DNA from: JAZKBN01 sp040388605
GTDB lineage: Bacteria; Bacteroidota; Bacteroidia; Cytophagales; Flexibacteraceae
Direction of reading: 5' to 3'
NCBI GenBank assembly: GCA_040388605.1
Contig: JAZKBN010000015.1
Location: forward strand, 33,367 to 97,366
Length of the DNA stretch: 64,000 nt
The notes below the pieces were generated by a model. It searched no databases, had not been told where the DNA came from, and was given only the letters and a program-made list of their open reading frames with translations. The translations under genes and the position numbers were made by a program. Of the stretch, positions 1 to 9,077 are shown piece by piece. How positions within the stretch are numbered: the first letter of the stretch is position 1; each line of letters opens with the position of its first letter.

Positions 1-1193
1 GCTCTTGCTTCTTCTTCTGCCCTGGCTTTTGCTTCTTCCTCAGCCTTGGCTTCCGCCTCTGCTTTGGCTTCCTCTTCCGCTTTTGCCTCAGCTTCCGCTT
101 TGGCTTCTGCCTCAAGACGAGCCTCATCAGCGGCCTTGTTCAGGGCTTCTGCGGTGGCAGCGTCATCGCTGCCCGGGAATTTAGATTTTTTCTTTACCTC
201 GAACCAGCTTTCGCGTATTTCCTTGCCTTCATCGGAGCTGAAGCCGGTGGCAATTACGGTAACACGAATTTGATCGCCAAGCTCCACATCGGCGCTGTAG
301 CCTGCTTTCAGGTTAGCGGTATTGCCGGTAAGGTCCTGGAAGTATTCGTTAATTTCACTGTACTCGTCAAGGCTTAAATCCTCGGAGCCGCTTACAATAG
401 ACACCAAAATATTTTCGGCGCCAAGTATGTTGCGGTTGTTGAGCAGTGGGCTGTTAAGGGCGGCGTTAGCGGCGGTGAGCGCGCGGTCGTCGCCGCCTGC
501 GGTTGCGGTGCCTATTACGGCTGTTCCGCTGTTTTCCATAACATTCTTAACGTCGTTAAAGTCTACGTTAATAATGCCGGTATAGGTAATTATATCTGCA
601 ATGCTTTTGGCGGCGTCGCAAAGTACGGTATCGGCAATGCCCATACTGTCTTTAAAGCTCATTTTGCCGTGTATTTCGCGCAGCTTATCGTTGAGAATAA
701 CCAATACGGTATCGCAGCTTTCCTGTAACTCCTCTATGCCTTTGCGGGCAAGGTTCATACGGGCTTTGCCTTCCCAGCCGAAGGGCGTAGTTACAATGCC
801 CACGGTAAGCAGGCCCAGGCTGCGGGCAATTTTGGCAATTACAGGTGCGGCGCCTGTGCCGGTACCACCGCCCATACCGGCGGTTATGAATACCATTTTG
901 GTGCCGTCAGATAACACTTCTTTTATGCGGCCTTCGCTTTTTTCGGCGCTTTCGCGTGCCACTTCGGGGTTGGCCCCGGCACCCAGGCCCGATTCGCCTA
1001 TCTGTATTTTCAGCGGAACGGGGTTGGTTTTAAGCACCTGCGCATCGGTATTACATACCACGAACTCGACATCGCGGATGCCTTTGCCGTACATGTACTT
1101 TACCGCGTTGCAACCGCCGCCGCCCACACCAAACACCTTGATGATAGACTTGTTCAGCTCCGGCAATTCAAAACTGTAGCTTTTGTTTAACAT
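1..1193 (-). CDS. ftsZ: Cell division protein FtsZ (3' end beyond window)
   Basis: Tubulin-like GTPase that polymerises into the cytokinetic Z ring. About 397 residues are visible, from the ATG at 1193 to the window edge, and the stop lies outside. The hallmark loops are intact: T1 GVGGGGCNAV near residue 21, the T4 tubulin signature GGGTGTG near residue 107, and the T7 catalytic loop NVDFNDV near residue 210. The globular part ends around residue 325. It is followed by an acidic, then highly repetitive Ala/Glu/Lys tail (1-130 on the map, KAEAEAKAEEE type) that is still running at the edge. This tail is probably the flexible or helical linker before the C-terminal peptide that binds FtsA. It is the last visible gene of the murC-ftsQ-ftsA-ftsZ run, 99 bases after an FtsZ-like paralogue. 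The intact GTPase motifs make it the main, active FtsZ. Confidence 0.97.
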   Translation of the reverse strand, partial: MLNKSYSFELPELNKSIIKVFGVGGGGCNAVKYMYGKGIRDVEFVVCNTDAQVLKTNPVPLKIQIGESGLGAGANPEVARESAEKSEGRIKEVLSDGTKMVFITAGMGGGTGTGAAPVIAKIARSLGLLTVGIVTTPFGWEGKARMNLARKGIEELQESCDTVLVILNDKLREIHGKMSFKDSMGIADTVLCDAAKSIADIITYTGIINVDFNDVKNVMENSGTAVIGTATAGGDDRALTAANAALNSPLLNNRNILGAENILVSIVSGSEDLSLDEYSEINEYFQDLTGNTANLKAGYSADVELGDQIRVTVIATGFSSDEGKEIRESWFEVKKKSKFPGSDDAATAEALNKAADEARLEAEAKAEAEAKAEEEAKAEAEAKAEEEAKARAEEEAR

Positions 1194-1292
1194 AATAAGA
1201 AGTGTTTAGAGTTCGTAGGTGGTAGCAGGTTGAATGTTTTATAATTTATTTAAGCTTTGGCGCCGGTAATAATTACCGAAGCCTTCATTTTA

Positions 1293-2252
1293 TTAATCCC
1301 GGAAATCAGCGGCAATTACCGATACCTTGATTTTTTCGCCCATTTCCGGGTTCATTGAGTAGCCGCATTTTACCCGGGCAAAAGGCCCGGCAGCATCAGA
1401 TACCATTTCAGTTATTTCTGAATATTCATCAAGGTTTATGTCATAAATACCTGTTTGAATATTAAGCAGTATCCTGTTAGCGCCTTTAATGCCTTGTTTT
1501 CTTAACAGGGTAGTATTTAATGCAGCTTTTGCTGCTTCAATTGCCCTGTTTTCTCCCTCGGCAGCAGCGGAACTGATAAAGAGGCTGTTGCTCTTCCTTA
1601 GTATTGAAGCTATATCATTGAAGTCAATATTTATAATACCTGTATAGGCAATTATATCTGCTGTTGCTTCGGTTGCATTTTGGAAAATGCGGTTAATGAT
1701 TGCAAACTTATCGTCTTCGCTAATGGCTCCGTAAAGTTCTTCAATTTGCCCGGTATCAATTACCATGGCTGAATCACAATAGGGCTGAAGTTCCGACAAA
1801 CCGATTTTTGCGGCTTCGTATTTGGCGGGCTCCTGTGCCGGGTTGGGCAGGGTGAGCAGGCCAACAGTTATTATGCCCATGCTTTGGGCTATGCGTGCTA
1901 TTACCGGTGCGGCGCCGCGGCCCGTTGGACCGCCTATGCCTGCTACCATGAACAGCAGCATTGTGCCTTCAAGCGCTTCCCGAATTTCGGGCTCACTTTG
2001 CTCAGTGCATTGGCGGGCAAAGAGCATTTCGGGGTTAGGGCCTAAGGGCTTTCCGCCGAGCTGTATTTTTACCGGTACCGGTGTTTCAACAAGCCTTTGG
2101 GTATTTGTATTGGCCGATATGTAGCCAATGCCCCCCGGCGTGTGCCTGAAGAGGTAAGCCAGGGCGTTGCTGCCCCCGCACCCTATACCCATTACTTTAA
2201 TGAGCGTTGCTTCTGTAAGCGTGATACTTTCTGTAGCCTGCATCCTGTTCAT
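1293..2252 (-). CDS. Divergent FtsZ-like paralogue
   Basis: A 319-residue tubulin/FtsZ-family protein lying between ftsA and the canonical ftsZ. It aligns by eye with FtsZ over its whole length: T1 loop GIGCGGSNAL (residue 23), a T4 region, AAPVIARIAQSMGI, and T7 GIINIDFNDI with the catalytic Asp kept. The nucleotide-binding T4 signature is altered: GGPTGRGAAP replaces GGGTGTGAAP, putting Pro and Arg into the phosphate loop. The T3 stretch reads NTNTQ instead of NTDAQ. The C-terminal linker and FtsA-binding tail are absent, as the protein stops right after the second domain. From family knowledge, such changes could weaken GTP binding or hydrolysis. I infer a regulatory or structural partner of the Z ring rather than a second full FtsZ. 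It starts 70 bases after the ftsA stop, so the two are probably co-transcribed. Confidence 0.9.
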   Translation of the reverse strand: MNRMQATESITLTEATLIKVMGIGCGGSNALAYLFRHTPGGIGYISANTNTQRLVETPVPVKIQLGGKPLGPNPEMLFARQCTEQSEPEIREALEGTMLLFMVAGIGGPTGRGAAPVIARIAQSMGIITVGLLTLPNPAQEPAKYEAAKIGLSELQPYCDSAMVIDTGQIEELYGAISEDDKFAIINRIFQNATEATADIIAYTGIINIDFNDIASILRKSNSLFISSAAAEGENRAIEAAKAALNTTLLRKQGIKGANRILLNIQTGIYDINLDEYSEITEMVSDAAGPFARVKCGYSMNPEMGEKIKVSVIAADFRD

Positions 2253-2322
2253 TTATTAAATTGGTAAAATATATACAGGCCCTGCAAGGCAGGCCTTTGC
2301 CCGCGGCAAGGCAAAGAGTTTG

Positions 2323-3663
2323 TTAGTAGTTTTGCTTCAAATCGTCGTCGTCGAGGAGCAGGTTTCTTGTTTTATCAACAATGCTTGAGAAAAAGCCACC
2401 GAGTAAGCTGGTTTTAGGCTTTTCGGCAGCTACTGCTGCGGGTTTGCCGTTGCTGTTGGTTTTGGGCTTCGGCGATTTACGCATTACATCGTAACGGTCT
2501 TCGCGCGCATCAAAGTTGCGGAAGCCCGCAAGCACCAGGCCGATTGCCACCGCGTTTGCCGGCGATGTTAAATCTTCGCCCTTGGTAGAGCCCAGGTGTT
2601 CATTGGGGTAGCCTATGCGGGTATCTATGCCGGTAATGTATTCGCAGAGGTATTTCACGTTGCGCAGCTGCGCGCCGCCGCCGGTGAGCACTATGCCCAT
2701 GTTCAGCTGTTGTTCGTAGCCGCTGAAAATAATCTCGTTATGCACGTAAGCCAGTATTTCGGCCATGCGGCAGTGAACAATATTTACAAGGGCTTCCTCA
2801 GATACCTGCTTGGCGGCACGGCCCCTGATACCTTCAATCTCAACCACGCCGTTAGGCTCGGCATCTTCAGGCAGGGCGCCGCCGAAGTTCACCTTCAGGT
2901 ATTCGGCCTGGGCATCGAGCAGGCCGAGGCCTGTTTTAATATCAGATGTAATTACATTGCCTGCCAACGGAATAACAGCGGTATGGCGCACTATGCCCTG
3001 GTGGAAAACGGCAAGGTCAACCTTACCGGCGCCAATATCTACGAGCACAACGCCGCCTTCTTTTTCTTCCTCGGTAAGCACAGCCATTGCTGCTGCCAGC
3101 GGGCCGAAAATCATTGATTTTATTTCGAGGCCGGCACGGGTAAGGCTGCGCTCGGTGTGGCTTATGGCCATGTTGTGGGCCATAATTACATGAAATGCCG
3201 CCTCAAGCTTTACGCCCGACATGCCTACAGGGTCGCTTACCGGCTCATCGCCGTCTACGCGGTACTCCTGCGGAAGCATGTGAATAATTTTGTTGCCCGA
3301 GGGCAACACGGTAAGGCTTTGGTCGGTACGGAGGCGCTCCACATCTTCAACAGATATGGTGCCCTGGCTGTTGTTGCGTATAATGTTGCCGCTGATTGGC
3401 GCAACACGAATTTTAGGGCAGCTTATGCCTACGTTTATTAAAGATATATCTACCCCGGAAGCTTCTTCGGCAGCTTTAACGCCGGCAATAATGTTGAGCC
3501 CGGTTTTTTCAATGTTAGATACCATACCCTTTGCCACACCTTCAGATGCCGCATAGCCAATGCCAAGTATGTCGAGCTTGCCATGCTCGTTCATGCGGCC
3601 TACTGCCGTGCATATTTTTGTGGTACCAATATCGATACCTACAACTATTTGGTCTGGATTCAT
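2323..3663 (-). CDS. ftsA: Cell division protein FtsA
   Basis: Actin-like ATPase that tethers FtsZ filaments to the membrane and recruits later division proteins. It is 446 residues, slightly longer than many FtsA proteins. Seen: phosphate-1 motif GIDIGTTKIC at the N terminus, the 1C subdomain, phosphate-2 region VDIGAGKVD (near residue 207), adenosine motif VLTGGGAQL (near residue 329), and a C-terminal amphipathic segment (LLGGFFSSIVDKTRNLL) that fits the membrane-targeting helix. The phosphate-2 motif is usually GGGTTD; here it is GAGKVD, a notable departure. A Lys/Pro/Asn-rich linker separates the globular part from the terminal helix. It sits between ftsQ and the FtsZ-like gene, the normal dcw position. 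Confidence 0.96.
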   Translation of the reverse strand: MNPDQIVVGIDIGTTKICTAVGRMNEHGKLDILGIGYAASEGVAKGMVSNIEKTGLNIIAGVKAAEEASGVDISLINVGISCPKIRVAPISGNIIRNNSQGTISVEDVERLRTDQSLTVLPSGNKIIHMLPQEYRVDGDEPVSDPVGMSGVKLEAAFHVIMAHNMAISHTERSLTRAGLEIKSMIFGPLAAAMAVLTEEEKEGGVVLVDIGAGKVDLAVFHQGIVRHTAVIPLAGNVITSDIKTGLGLLDAQAEYLKVNFGGALPEDAEPNGVVEIEGIRGRAAKQVSEEALVNIVHCRMAEILAYVHNEIIFSGYEQQLNMGIVLTGGGAQLRNVKYLCEYITGIDTRIGYPNEHLGSTKGEDLTSPANAVAIGLVLAGFRNFDAREDRYDVMRKSPKPKTNSNGKPAAVAAEKPKTSLLGGFFSSIVDKTRNLLLDDDDLKQNY

Positions 3664-4032
3664 GAAAGCAGGGGAGAATGTGTCGGGTTGAAATTAATTT
3701 AATCGGATTTTGTTTGCAGCGGTATAAACGGTTGGCATGGCCTGCCGCTTATGGGGTAATATATTTTGCCCTTAAGGGGCCCGGCATAATAACTGCTGCC
3801 GGTAACACCGGGCAGAATACCCGGGCTTGCGATTGTGGTTTTTTACAGAAAGGCAGCAGTATAAGGCAGGCGAAGCTTTATAAGCTGTTTTGTGCCCGGC
3901 CTGCAGGTGTTAAATGCAAAGCGACGGGCCGGCAACAGGCTGCCGGTAAATTAAGGCAGTCAGGCGCCTGTTCGGGCTTTAAGCCTGTAAGAGGCCGAAG
4001 TCAGAAGCAGTTTATTTTTGGTACTGCGAAGC
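3664..4032. other. Intergenic ftsQ-ftsA spacer
   Basis: A spacer of 369 bases between two division genes that are usually adjacent. It is GC-rich and can be read open on the plus strand (3678-4046), but that product has no recognisable composition or motif and runs antisense into ftsQ, so I do not call a gene. It may hold a promoter for ftsA on the minus strand, but no clear TAnnTTTG box was found. Confidence 0.5.
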
Positions 4033-4812
4033 TTATTCGCAGATAATTTGGTTGCTGAATTTGAGAGTAACCTTAGAATAGGTGTCCCAACCTTTTGCGG
4101 GTACTATTTTGCGGTAGAAAGCTTCCAGGCGACTGAATTTGTTTTCAATATCCTCTGCCCTGCCGAAGTAAATTTTCTGCTTACCAATCTGGGGGTAGAG
4201 TATATATTCGCCGGCATTATCTACCGTTGCCTGGGCAATCATCTCGCGCCAGAGCTCGTTTTCGCTGATGAATTTCATCAGCTGCAGGGCAGCTTCGCTT
4301 TCATTGGCCGAAGCGCTGTCGGGCCTGGCCAGCTTACGGGCGTGCTCGCCGTCAATTACGGGCACTCGGGCTGTCCAGCTGGGGCTTACCGGCACACGGG
4401 CGCCGTTATCGCAAATATAAACATCGCGGCCTGCGCCGCATATTAAGCGCGCAACAGGCCTTACCTGCTGCAGCTTTACACTAAGCTCGTTCAATAAGCT
4501 GCGGCTGACCTGCACCTCCTGTACGTAGGGGTTGGTCAGAATACGCTTTTCCAAAACCCGGGTGTCAATTTCCGATGGAAGAGCGCCGCTTATTGACTTT
4601 GCCTGGCCACGACCCAGCATATCTGATATATCAGACTGCTGTACGAAGCTGTTTTCACCGGCATTGGTAATTTCCACGTGAACCGCATTGCAGGTTCGGC
4701 GGGCGGCACGACTCAGCGTGAGCCCCCCGGCCCCGGCCAGCATAGCCCCGAGGGCCAGGCCGCCGAGCAGCCTTTTCAGGCGCCGCGAGATGTGAAATGG
4801 TTTCGTTTTCAT
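4033..4812 (-). CDS. ftsQ: Cell division protein FtsQ/DivIB
   Basis: Bitopic inner-membrane divisome protein linking cytoplasmic FtsA/FtsZ to septal peptidoglycan synthesis. The 259-residue product has a short basic N terminus (MKTKPFHISRRLKRLL), one hydrophobic anchor at about residues 14-33, then a periplasmic POTRA-like/FtsQ domain with VHVEITNAGENSFVQQSDI and later IDTRVLEKRILTNPYVQEVQV, a pattern typical of Bacteroidota FtsQ. Sequence conservation in the family is low, so position between murC and ftsA is strong support. The spacers on both sides are unusually long (278 and 369 bases), so it may have its own promoter. Confidence 0.9.
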   Translation of the reverse strand: MKTKPFHISRRLKRLLGGLALGAMLAGAGGLTLSRAARRTCNAVHVEITNAGENSFVQQSDISDMLGRGQAKSISGALPSEIDTRVLEKRILTNPYVQEVQVSRSLLNELSVKLQQVRPVARLICGAGRDVYICDNGARVPVSPSWTARVPVIDGEHARKLARPDSASANESEAALQLMKFISENELWREMIAQATVDNAGEYILYPQIGKQKIYFGRAEDIENKFSRLEAFYRKIVPAKGWDTYSKVTLKFSNQIICE

Positions 4813-5090
4813 AGCCGGTTATTCAGCGGTTCAATGCCGATAAATATTCAGTAACTAATGCGGGAAATCTATTTGCTTCCGCCTGTCTAAGATAAACTCC
4901 GGTCCGTAATTTCCGGCAGATTATCCCTTTCAGTTCATGCGTTACTTGAAGGCCTAAAATTAGAGCATCCGTTTTTAACCTGCAACGACATTAAAGTTTT
5001 TCTTTCCTAAAATTTGAAAAATGATACGTTATATATGTAAAACACAATGAATGGCTTAAAAAAGCAAAATACGTTGTTGGAAAAGTGAAA

Positions 5091-6488
5091 CTAAGCTTCA
5101 AGTATCACTTTAAGCGGATTAATTAGCCTGTCTATATCGCCGGCGCCTACGGTAACCAGCAATTCAGGTTTGTTTAACTTTAAGTAAGCGGGTATAAGTT
5201 TGCTGTCCATCAGTTGCTTATGATCTAAATTAATTTTAGAAAGCAGAACTGTGCTGTTTATACCCTCCAGTGGTTTTTCGCGAGCCGGATATATTTCGGT
5301 AAGTATCAGTTCATCCGGTAAGGATAGGGCCTCGGCGAAGCCGGCCATGAAATCGCGGGTGCGTGTAAACAGGTGCGGCTGGAAAATGCAGGTAAGTTTT
5401 CGGTCAGGATACAGGGCGCGTACGCTCTTTAAAAAAGCTTCAATTTCGGTAGGATGATGGGCATAATCATCAATATAAATACAGGCATCGGTTTGCACTA
5501 TGTACTCGAAACGGCGTTTCACTCCCAGGTAAGAGCCCAGGCCCTGCTCCACTTCCTGCCTGCTTAAGCCCAATTCGAAGGCAACCCCTGCGGCAGCCAC
5601 GGCATTTTCCACGTTGTGGTAGCCGGGCATTTGAAGGGTAATATCGGCAAGCAGCTCATCAATACCGCTGCTTTGCCTGAAATATAAGGGGAACTGAAAA
5701 ACCGGGGGAATTACCCTTACCTGCCCGGCATGCAAAGTGCCCTGCTCCAAGCCATAGCTGATGCAGGCAAGCCCTTCCGGAACCGGCAGGCCCAAACCCT
5801 GCCGCATAAACAGGTGCCCGCCGGGCTTAACCTGTGATGCAAACATGCCGAAAGTTTCGGTAAGCGCTTCGGCGCTGCCGTAAATATCGAGGTGATCAGC
5901 ATCTGCTGCCGTAATCACGGCAATATCGGGGTGCAGGTGCAGGAAGCTGCGGTCGAACTCATCGGCCTCAGCCACCAAAATGGTTTCTGAAGCAGGCGCG
6001 CTGCTTAGCAATAAATTACTTTGGTAGTTCACCGTAATGCCGCCCAGAAATGCGGTAACGTTTCGGCCTGCATGGCGCAGCAGGTGCGCTATCATGCTGC
6101 TGGTGGTGGTTTTGCCGTGTGTGCCGGCAACCGCCACGCATTTGTGACCCGATGCAATAATACCTAAAACCTCGGCACGCTTTTTCAGCAGGAAGCCTTT
6201 ATTGCTGAAGAGGTTAAGCTCGGTATGGTCTTTGGGTACAGCCGGGGTCCATACAATAAGGCTTTGCCCGGGATTGTTTAAAATCTCGGCCGGAATTAAG
6301 GCTATGTTGTCTTCGTAGTGAATGTTACAGCCTTCTGCTTCCAGTTGTGCACAAAGGGGTGTTTGGGTTTTATCGTATCCCCAAACGGGTACGCCTGCCG
6401 CCCTGAACCAACGGGCAATTGCGCTCATGCCTATGCCGCCAATACCCAAAAAATATACGTAACGGATATCATGCAGGTTTACAGGCAT
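5091..6488 (-). CDS. murC: UDP-N-acetylmuramate--L-alanine ligase MurC
   Basis: Cytoplasmic ATP-dependent ligase adding the first peptide residue, L-alanine, to UDP-MurNAc in peptidoglycan synthesis. It is 465 residues, the usual length. The N-terminal Rossmann domain carries FLGIGGIGMSAIARWF. The Mur P-loop AVAGTHGKTTTSSM is near residue 118, followed by EADEFDRSFL and then DADHLDIYG. The C-terminal domain has the DDYAHHPTEI signature near residue 340. It lies upstream of ftsQ as in other dcw clusters, but nuoB rather than murG precedes it, so the cluster is truncated or rearranged here. Confidence 0.98.
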   Translation of the reverse strand: MPVNLHDIRYVYFLGIGGIGMSAIARWFRAAGVPVWGYDKTQTPLCAQLEAEGCNIHYEDNIALIPAEILNNPGQSLIVWTPAVPKDHTELNLFSNKGFLLKKRAEVLGIIASGHKCVAVAGTHGKTTTSSMIAHLLRHAGRNVTAFLGGITVNYQSNLLLSSAPASETILVAEADEFDRSFLHLHPDIAVITAADADHLDIYGSAEALTETFGMFASQVKPGGHLFMRQGLGLPVPEGLACISYGLEQGTLHAGQVRVIPPVFQFPLYFRQSSGIDELLADITLQMPGYHNVENAVAAAGVAFELGLSRQEVEQGLGSYLGVKRRFEYIVQTDACIYIDDYAHHPTEIEAFLKSVRALYPDRKLTCIFQPHLFTRTRDFMAGFAEALSLPDELILTEIYPAREKPLEGINSTVLLSKINLDHKQLMDSKLIPAYLKLNKPELLVTVGAGDIDRLINPLKVILEA

Positions 6489-6714
6489 ATTTAATTTAAA
6501 ACAGGGGAGTTAAAAGGTTGCTGAATTGGTTTAGAGTATGTTACAGGGAATGTTTCCTGTTGCTTTTGCATGCGTGCCAATTGCTTTCGCGGTATTTGGT
6601 ACACAGGCAGGTATTGAATTAATGCAATTGTATGGCAAGTAAGTCAATTAAATGAGTATTGCAAACTGCCGGTACTGAAACAATATTTACGGGCAATTTT
6701 TAGGCCGCAGATTC

Positions 6715-7362
6715 TCAGATTATTGGTCCGGGATCGGTACCGGGGGTAAAACCTTTGCCCCGGTTTGCGGCCCTTGCAGCTTCAGCAGCAAGGGCAAATT
6801 CTTCCCTCCGCCTGTCAGGTCCAACGGAAAAGCCCGGTTTCTCATTGCGGCCGAGCAGGCGTTCTACGGCGCGTGGCGCGGTGCCGCTTTCGGTTCTTAT
6901 GAGCTCCTGCAGTTTAAGTATGCCGCCGATTAATGCCTCGGGGCGTGGGGGGCAGCCCTGCACATATACATCTACGGGTATAACCCTGTCGACACCCTTG
7001 AGCACATGGTAGCCGTGCTCCCAATAAGGCCCCCCGCAGTTAGAGCAGGAGCCCATGCTGATTACATACCTCGGTTCAGGCATTTGCTCATATAAGCGCC
7101 TGATGCGGTCGGCCATTTTAAGGGTTACGGTGCCGGATACAATCATGACATCGCTCTGCCGGGGCGATGCGCGGGGTATTACCCCGAACCTATCCAGATC
7201 ATAGCCCGATGCATAGGTGCTCATCATCTCTATGGCGCAGCATGCCAAACCGAAACCCATAGGCCACAGGCTGCTCAGGCGGGCCCAGTTGAGCAGGTCG
7301 TCGAGCTTGGTGAGGGTAATGTCGGGATGGCCGGTTTTAAGAGATGAAGGAGTTGTCTGCAT
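6715..7362 (-). CDS. nuoB: NADH-quinone oxidoreductase subunit B (NuoB)
   Basis: Peripheral-arm subunit of respiratory complex I that carries the terminal 4Fe-4S cluster N2 next to the quinone site. The cluster ligands are present: the tandem cysteines in FGLACCAIEMM (about residue 41), GSCSNCGGPY (about 106), and VQGCPPRPEAL (about 136). The 215-residue protein is longer than many NuoB proteins because of an Arg/Ala-rich C-terminal extension after the conserved core. It is separated from the other nuo genes seen here (nuoJKLMN, 10.6-16.9 kb) and on the opposite strand. The subunits A, C, D, H and I are not in the window. Confidence 0.96.
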   Translation of the reverse strand: MQTTPSSLKTGHPDITLTKLDDLLNWARLSSLWPMGFGLACCAIEMMSTYASGYDLDRFGVIPRASPRQSDVMIVSGTVTLKMADRIRRLYEQMPEPRYVISMGSCSNCGGPYWEHGYHVLKGVDRVIPVDVYVQGCPPRPEALIGGILKLQELIRTESGTAPRAVERLLGRNEKPGFSVGPDRRREEFALAAEAARAANRGKGFTPGTDPGPII

Positions 7363-7540
7363 TTTTAAGGGCGGATAGCAAAGGTAGGAAGAAAAAGGAA
7401 TGTGCTTAGGAATCCTTACAGGAAATCAGGAGATTAAAAATTTGCGCATCGGCGCTTAAAATTCAATTAATCTGACAACACCGATTTGAATTTTACCTAC
7501 ATTGGCAACCGGTATTTTAACGGGTTTTTATTTTGTGTTT

Positions 7541-9016
7541 ATGAGAAAGGTAATTTTGGCATTCGCGGTTTTGCTATTCTGTTTCGAAGGTGTTACGGGA
7601 CAGCAAATAATTAAGGAGAAATTTTACCCTCCCGGCTATAACAGGCATAATTGGGTATTTGGTATTGCAAAAACCAATACAGGGTATTTGGCTACCGGGT
7701 ACTTAGATTCCACAGGAGTGTTAATTTCCAGAAACGCAAAGCACCCTGAAATTGTATTACTGAATCTTGACAGTAACTTCAAATTAATAAGCACTGTAAA
7801 TCTTAGGATTTACCCTTATTCAATGAACTGGTATAATTTGCTGCATTCCCAAGGTGAATTAAAGAAAGGACCGGATGGTAATTTCCTGCTTCCGTTTACT
7901 TACCGTTTGCCGATATCTATGTACCCCAGAGGTTTTTCAGGCAGTAAAGTAATTAAGGTGAATCAACAGGGAAATATATTATGGCAAAGGGAATACCCTG
8001 AACTGGCCGGACATGTTTTTAAGAGTCATAGTATAAGTGCAGACGGGGGTATGATGATTTCCGGAATTTATGGGCCTGATAGTAATAAGGTTGCATTTGT
8101 AATGTTTATTAACAGCCAAGGTGATATAAAGTGGAAAATTGATATTGAAGATGATTTTATAGATGGTGTAACTGATGATTATATAAGTGTTGAAGCAAAA
8201 GATGGCAGCAATTCTTATTTTGTACTCAGCGGGCCGACGAATTCCAAAAATATGGCCACAATTGAAATTGATACAGCCGGTAATCTGTACAGGCCTACAA
8301 TTTACCCGACTGATTCCGGCGGCACTTATCATCACTACGGTTGCGTTTTACAATCGCCGGGGGGGTATAGGATTGTAATAGATACCAAAACTGATTCTGC
8401 CGGCTTAGTTTATAAAACCAGTATCTCAAAACATGATATTTTAGGTCAGAGGCTTTGGATAAGAAGTAACAACGGCACCCTGAATTTACCCGCTGTGAAT
8501 TCTCAAGGTGAAATATTAACTGTTCATATTGATGAACTTGCAAGTCCTGCTGAAAAACGCTTAAGAAAGTATAATGCTGATGGTTCCTTAGCAGGATCAA
8601 TTGAGCTCCCGAATGATTCATTAACAGCTAAAGCTCTATTTGCAATGTCATGGGAAGGAAACGGTACCGCCGTTTATTCCGGGAGTTGCCAATCGCCTGT
8701 TGCGCCTGGTTTTTCAGGATTTTACTTTGCGCGAATGACAGGCTTAGGTAATGATTTTACATTACTAAAGAACCTGCCGGGAGAAAAGCAAAATAGTGCC
8801 GTCACAATCTGCCCTAACCCCGCCCGTTCAACCTTCAGCATCAATTCCAAGGCACCGGGAATTTTAAGCTTATACAACAATTCCGGCCAACTGCTAAGCA
8901 GCAGGCCCTGCCACCCGGGCACCACCATTGATGTTTCAGAATTAAGCCCGGGCCTTTACATGTATCGTTTCCAAAACGAGCATGGAATGAACACAGGCAA
9001 ACTGGTTAAAGAGTAA
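7541..9016 (+). CDS. Secreted protein with T9SS C-terminal sorting domain
   Basis: A 491-residue exported protein of unknown function. I chose the ATG at 7541 over an upstream TTG at 7502 because it begins directly with a signal peptide (MRKVILAFAVLLFCF, cleavage near GQQ). The middle has repeated short blocks such as GYLATGYLDS and GNILWQREYP, which resemble beta-propeller or delta-60-like repeats of Bacteroidota cargo proteins. The last ~75 residues (CPNPARSTFSI ... LSPGLYMYRF ... GKLVKE) are a type A Por secretion-system sorting domain. The protein should therefore cross the outer membrane by type IX secretion and be released or anchored on the surface. It is more AT-rich than its neighbours. 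The start of a similar exported protein lies at the right edge of the window (63838). Confidence 0.85.
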   Translation: MRKVILAFAVLLFCFEGVTGQQIIKEKFYPPGYNRHNWVFGIAKTNTGYLATGYLDSTGVLISRNAKHPEIVLLNLDSNFKLISTVNLRIYPYSMNWYNLLHSQGELKKGPDGNFLLPFTYRLPISMYPRGFSGSKVIKVNQQGNILWQREYPELAGHVFKSHSISADGGMMISGIYGPDSNKVAFVMFINSQGDIKWKIDIEDDFIDGVTDDYISVEAKDGSNSYFVLSGPTNSKNMATIEIDTAGNLYRPTIYPTDSGGTYHHYGCVLQSPGGYRIVIDTKTDSAGLVYKTSISKHDILGQRLWIRSNNGTLNLPAVNSQGEILTVHIDELASPAEKRLRKYNADGSLAGSIELPNDSLTAKALFAMSWEGNGTAVYSGSCQSPVAPGFSGFYFARMTGLGNDFTLLKNLPGEKQNSAVTICPNPARSTFSINSKAPGILSLYNNSGQLLSSRPCHPGTTIDVSELSPGLYMYRFQNEHGMNTGKLVKE

Positions 9017-9077
9017 AACAAAACGCAAACCCCATACTTCCGCCACCCAATTAAACTAGCCCTATACCGCCAATGCC

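Noticed and set aside
3678..4046. Plus-strand frame of 122 residues between ftsQ and ftsA
   Set aside because: No recognisable product, no start context, and it runs into ftsQ.
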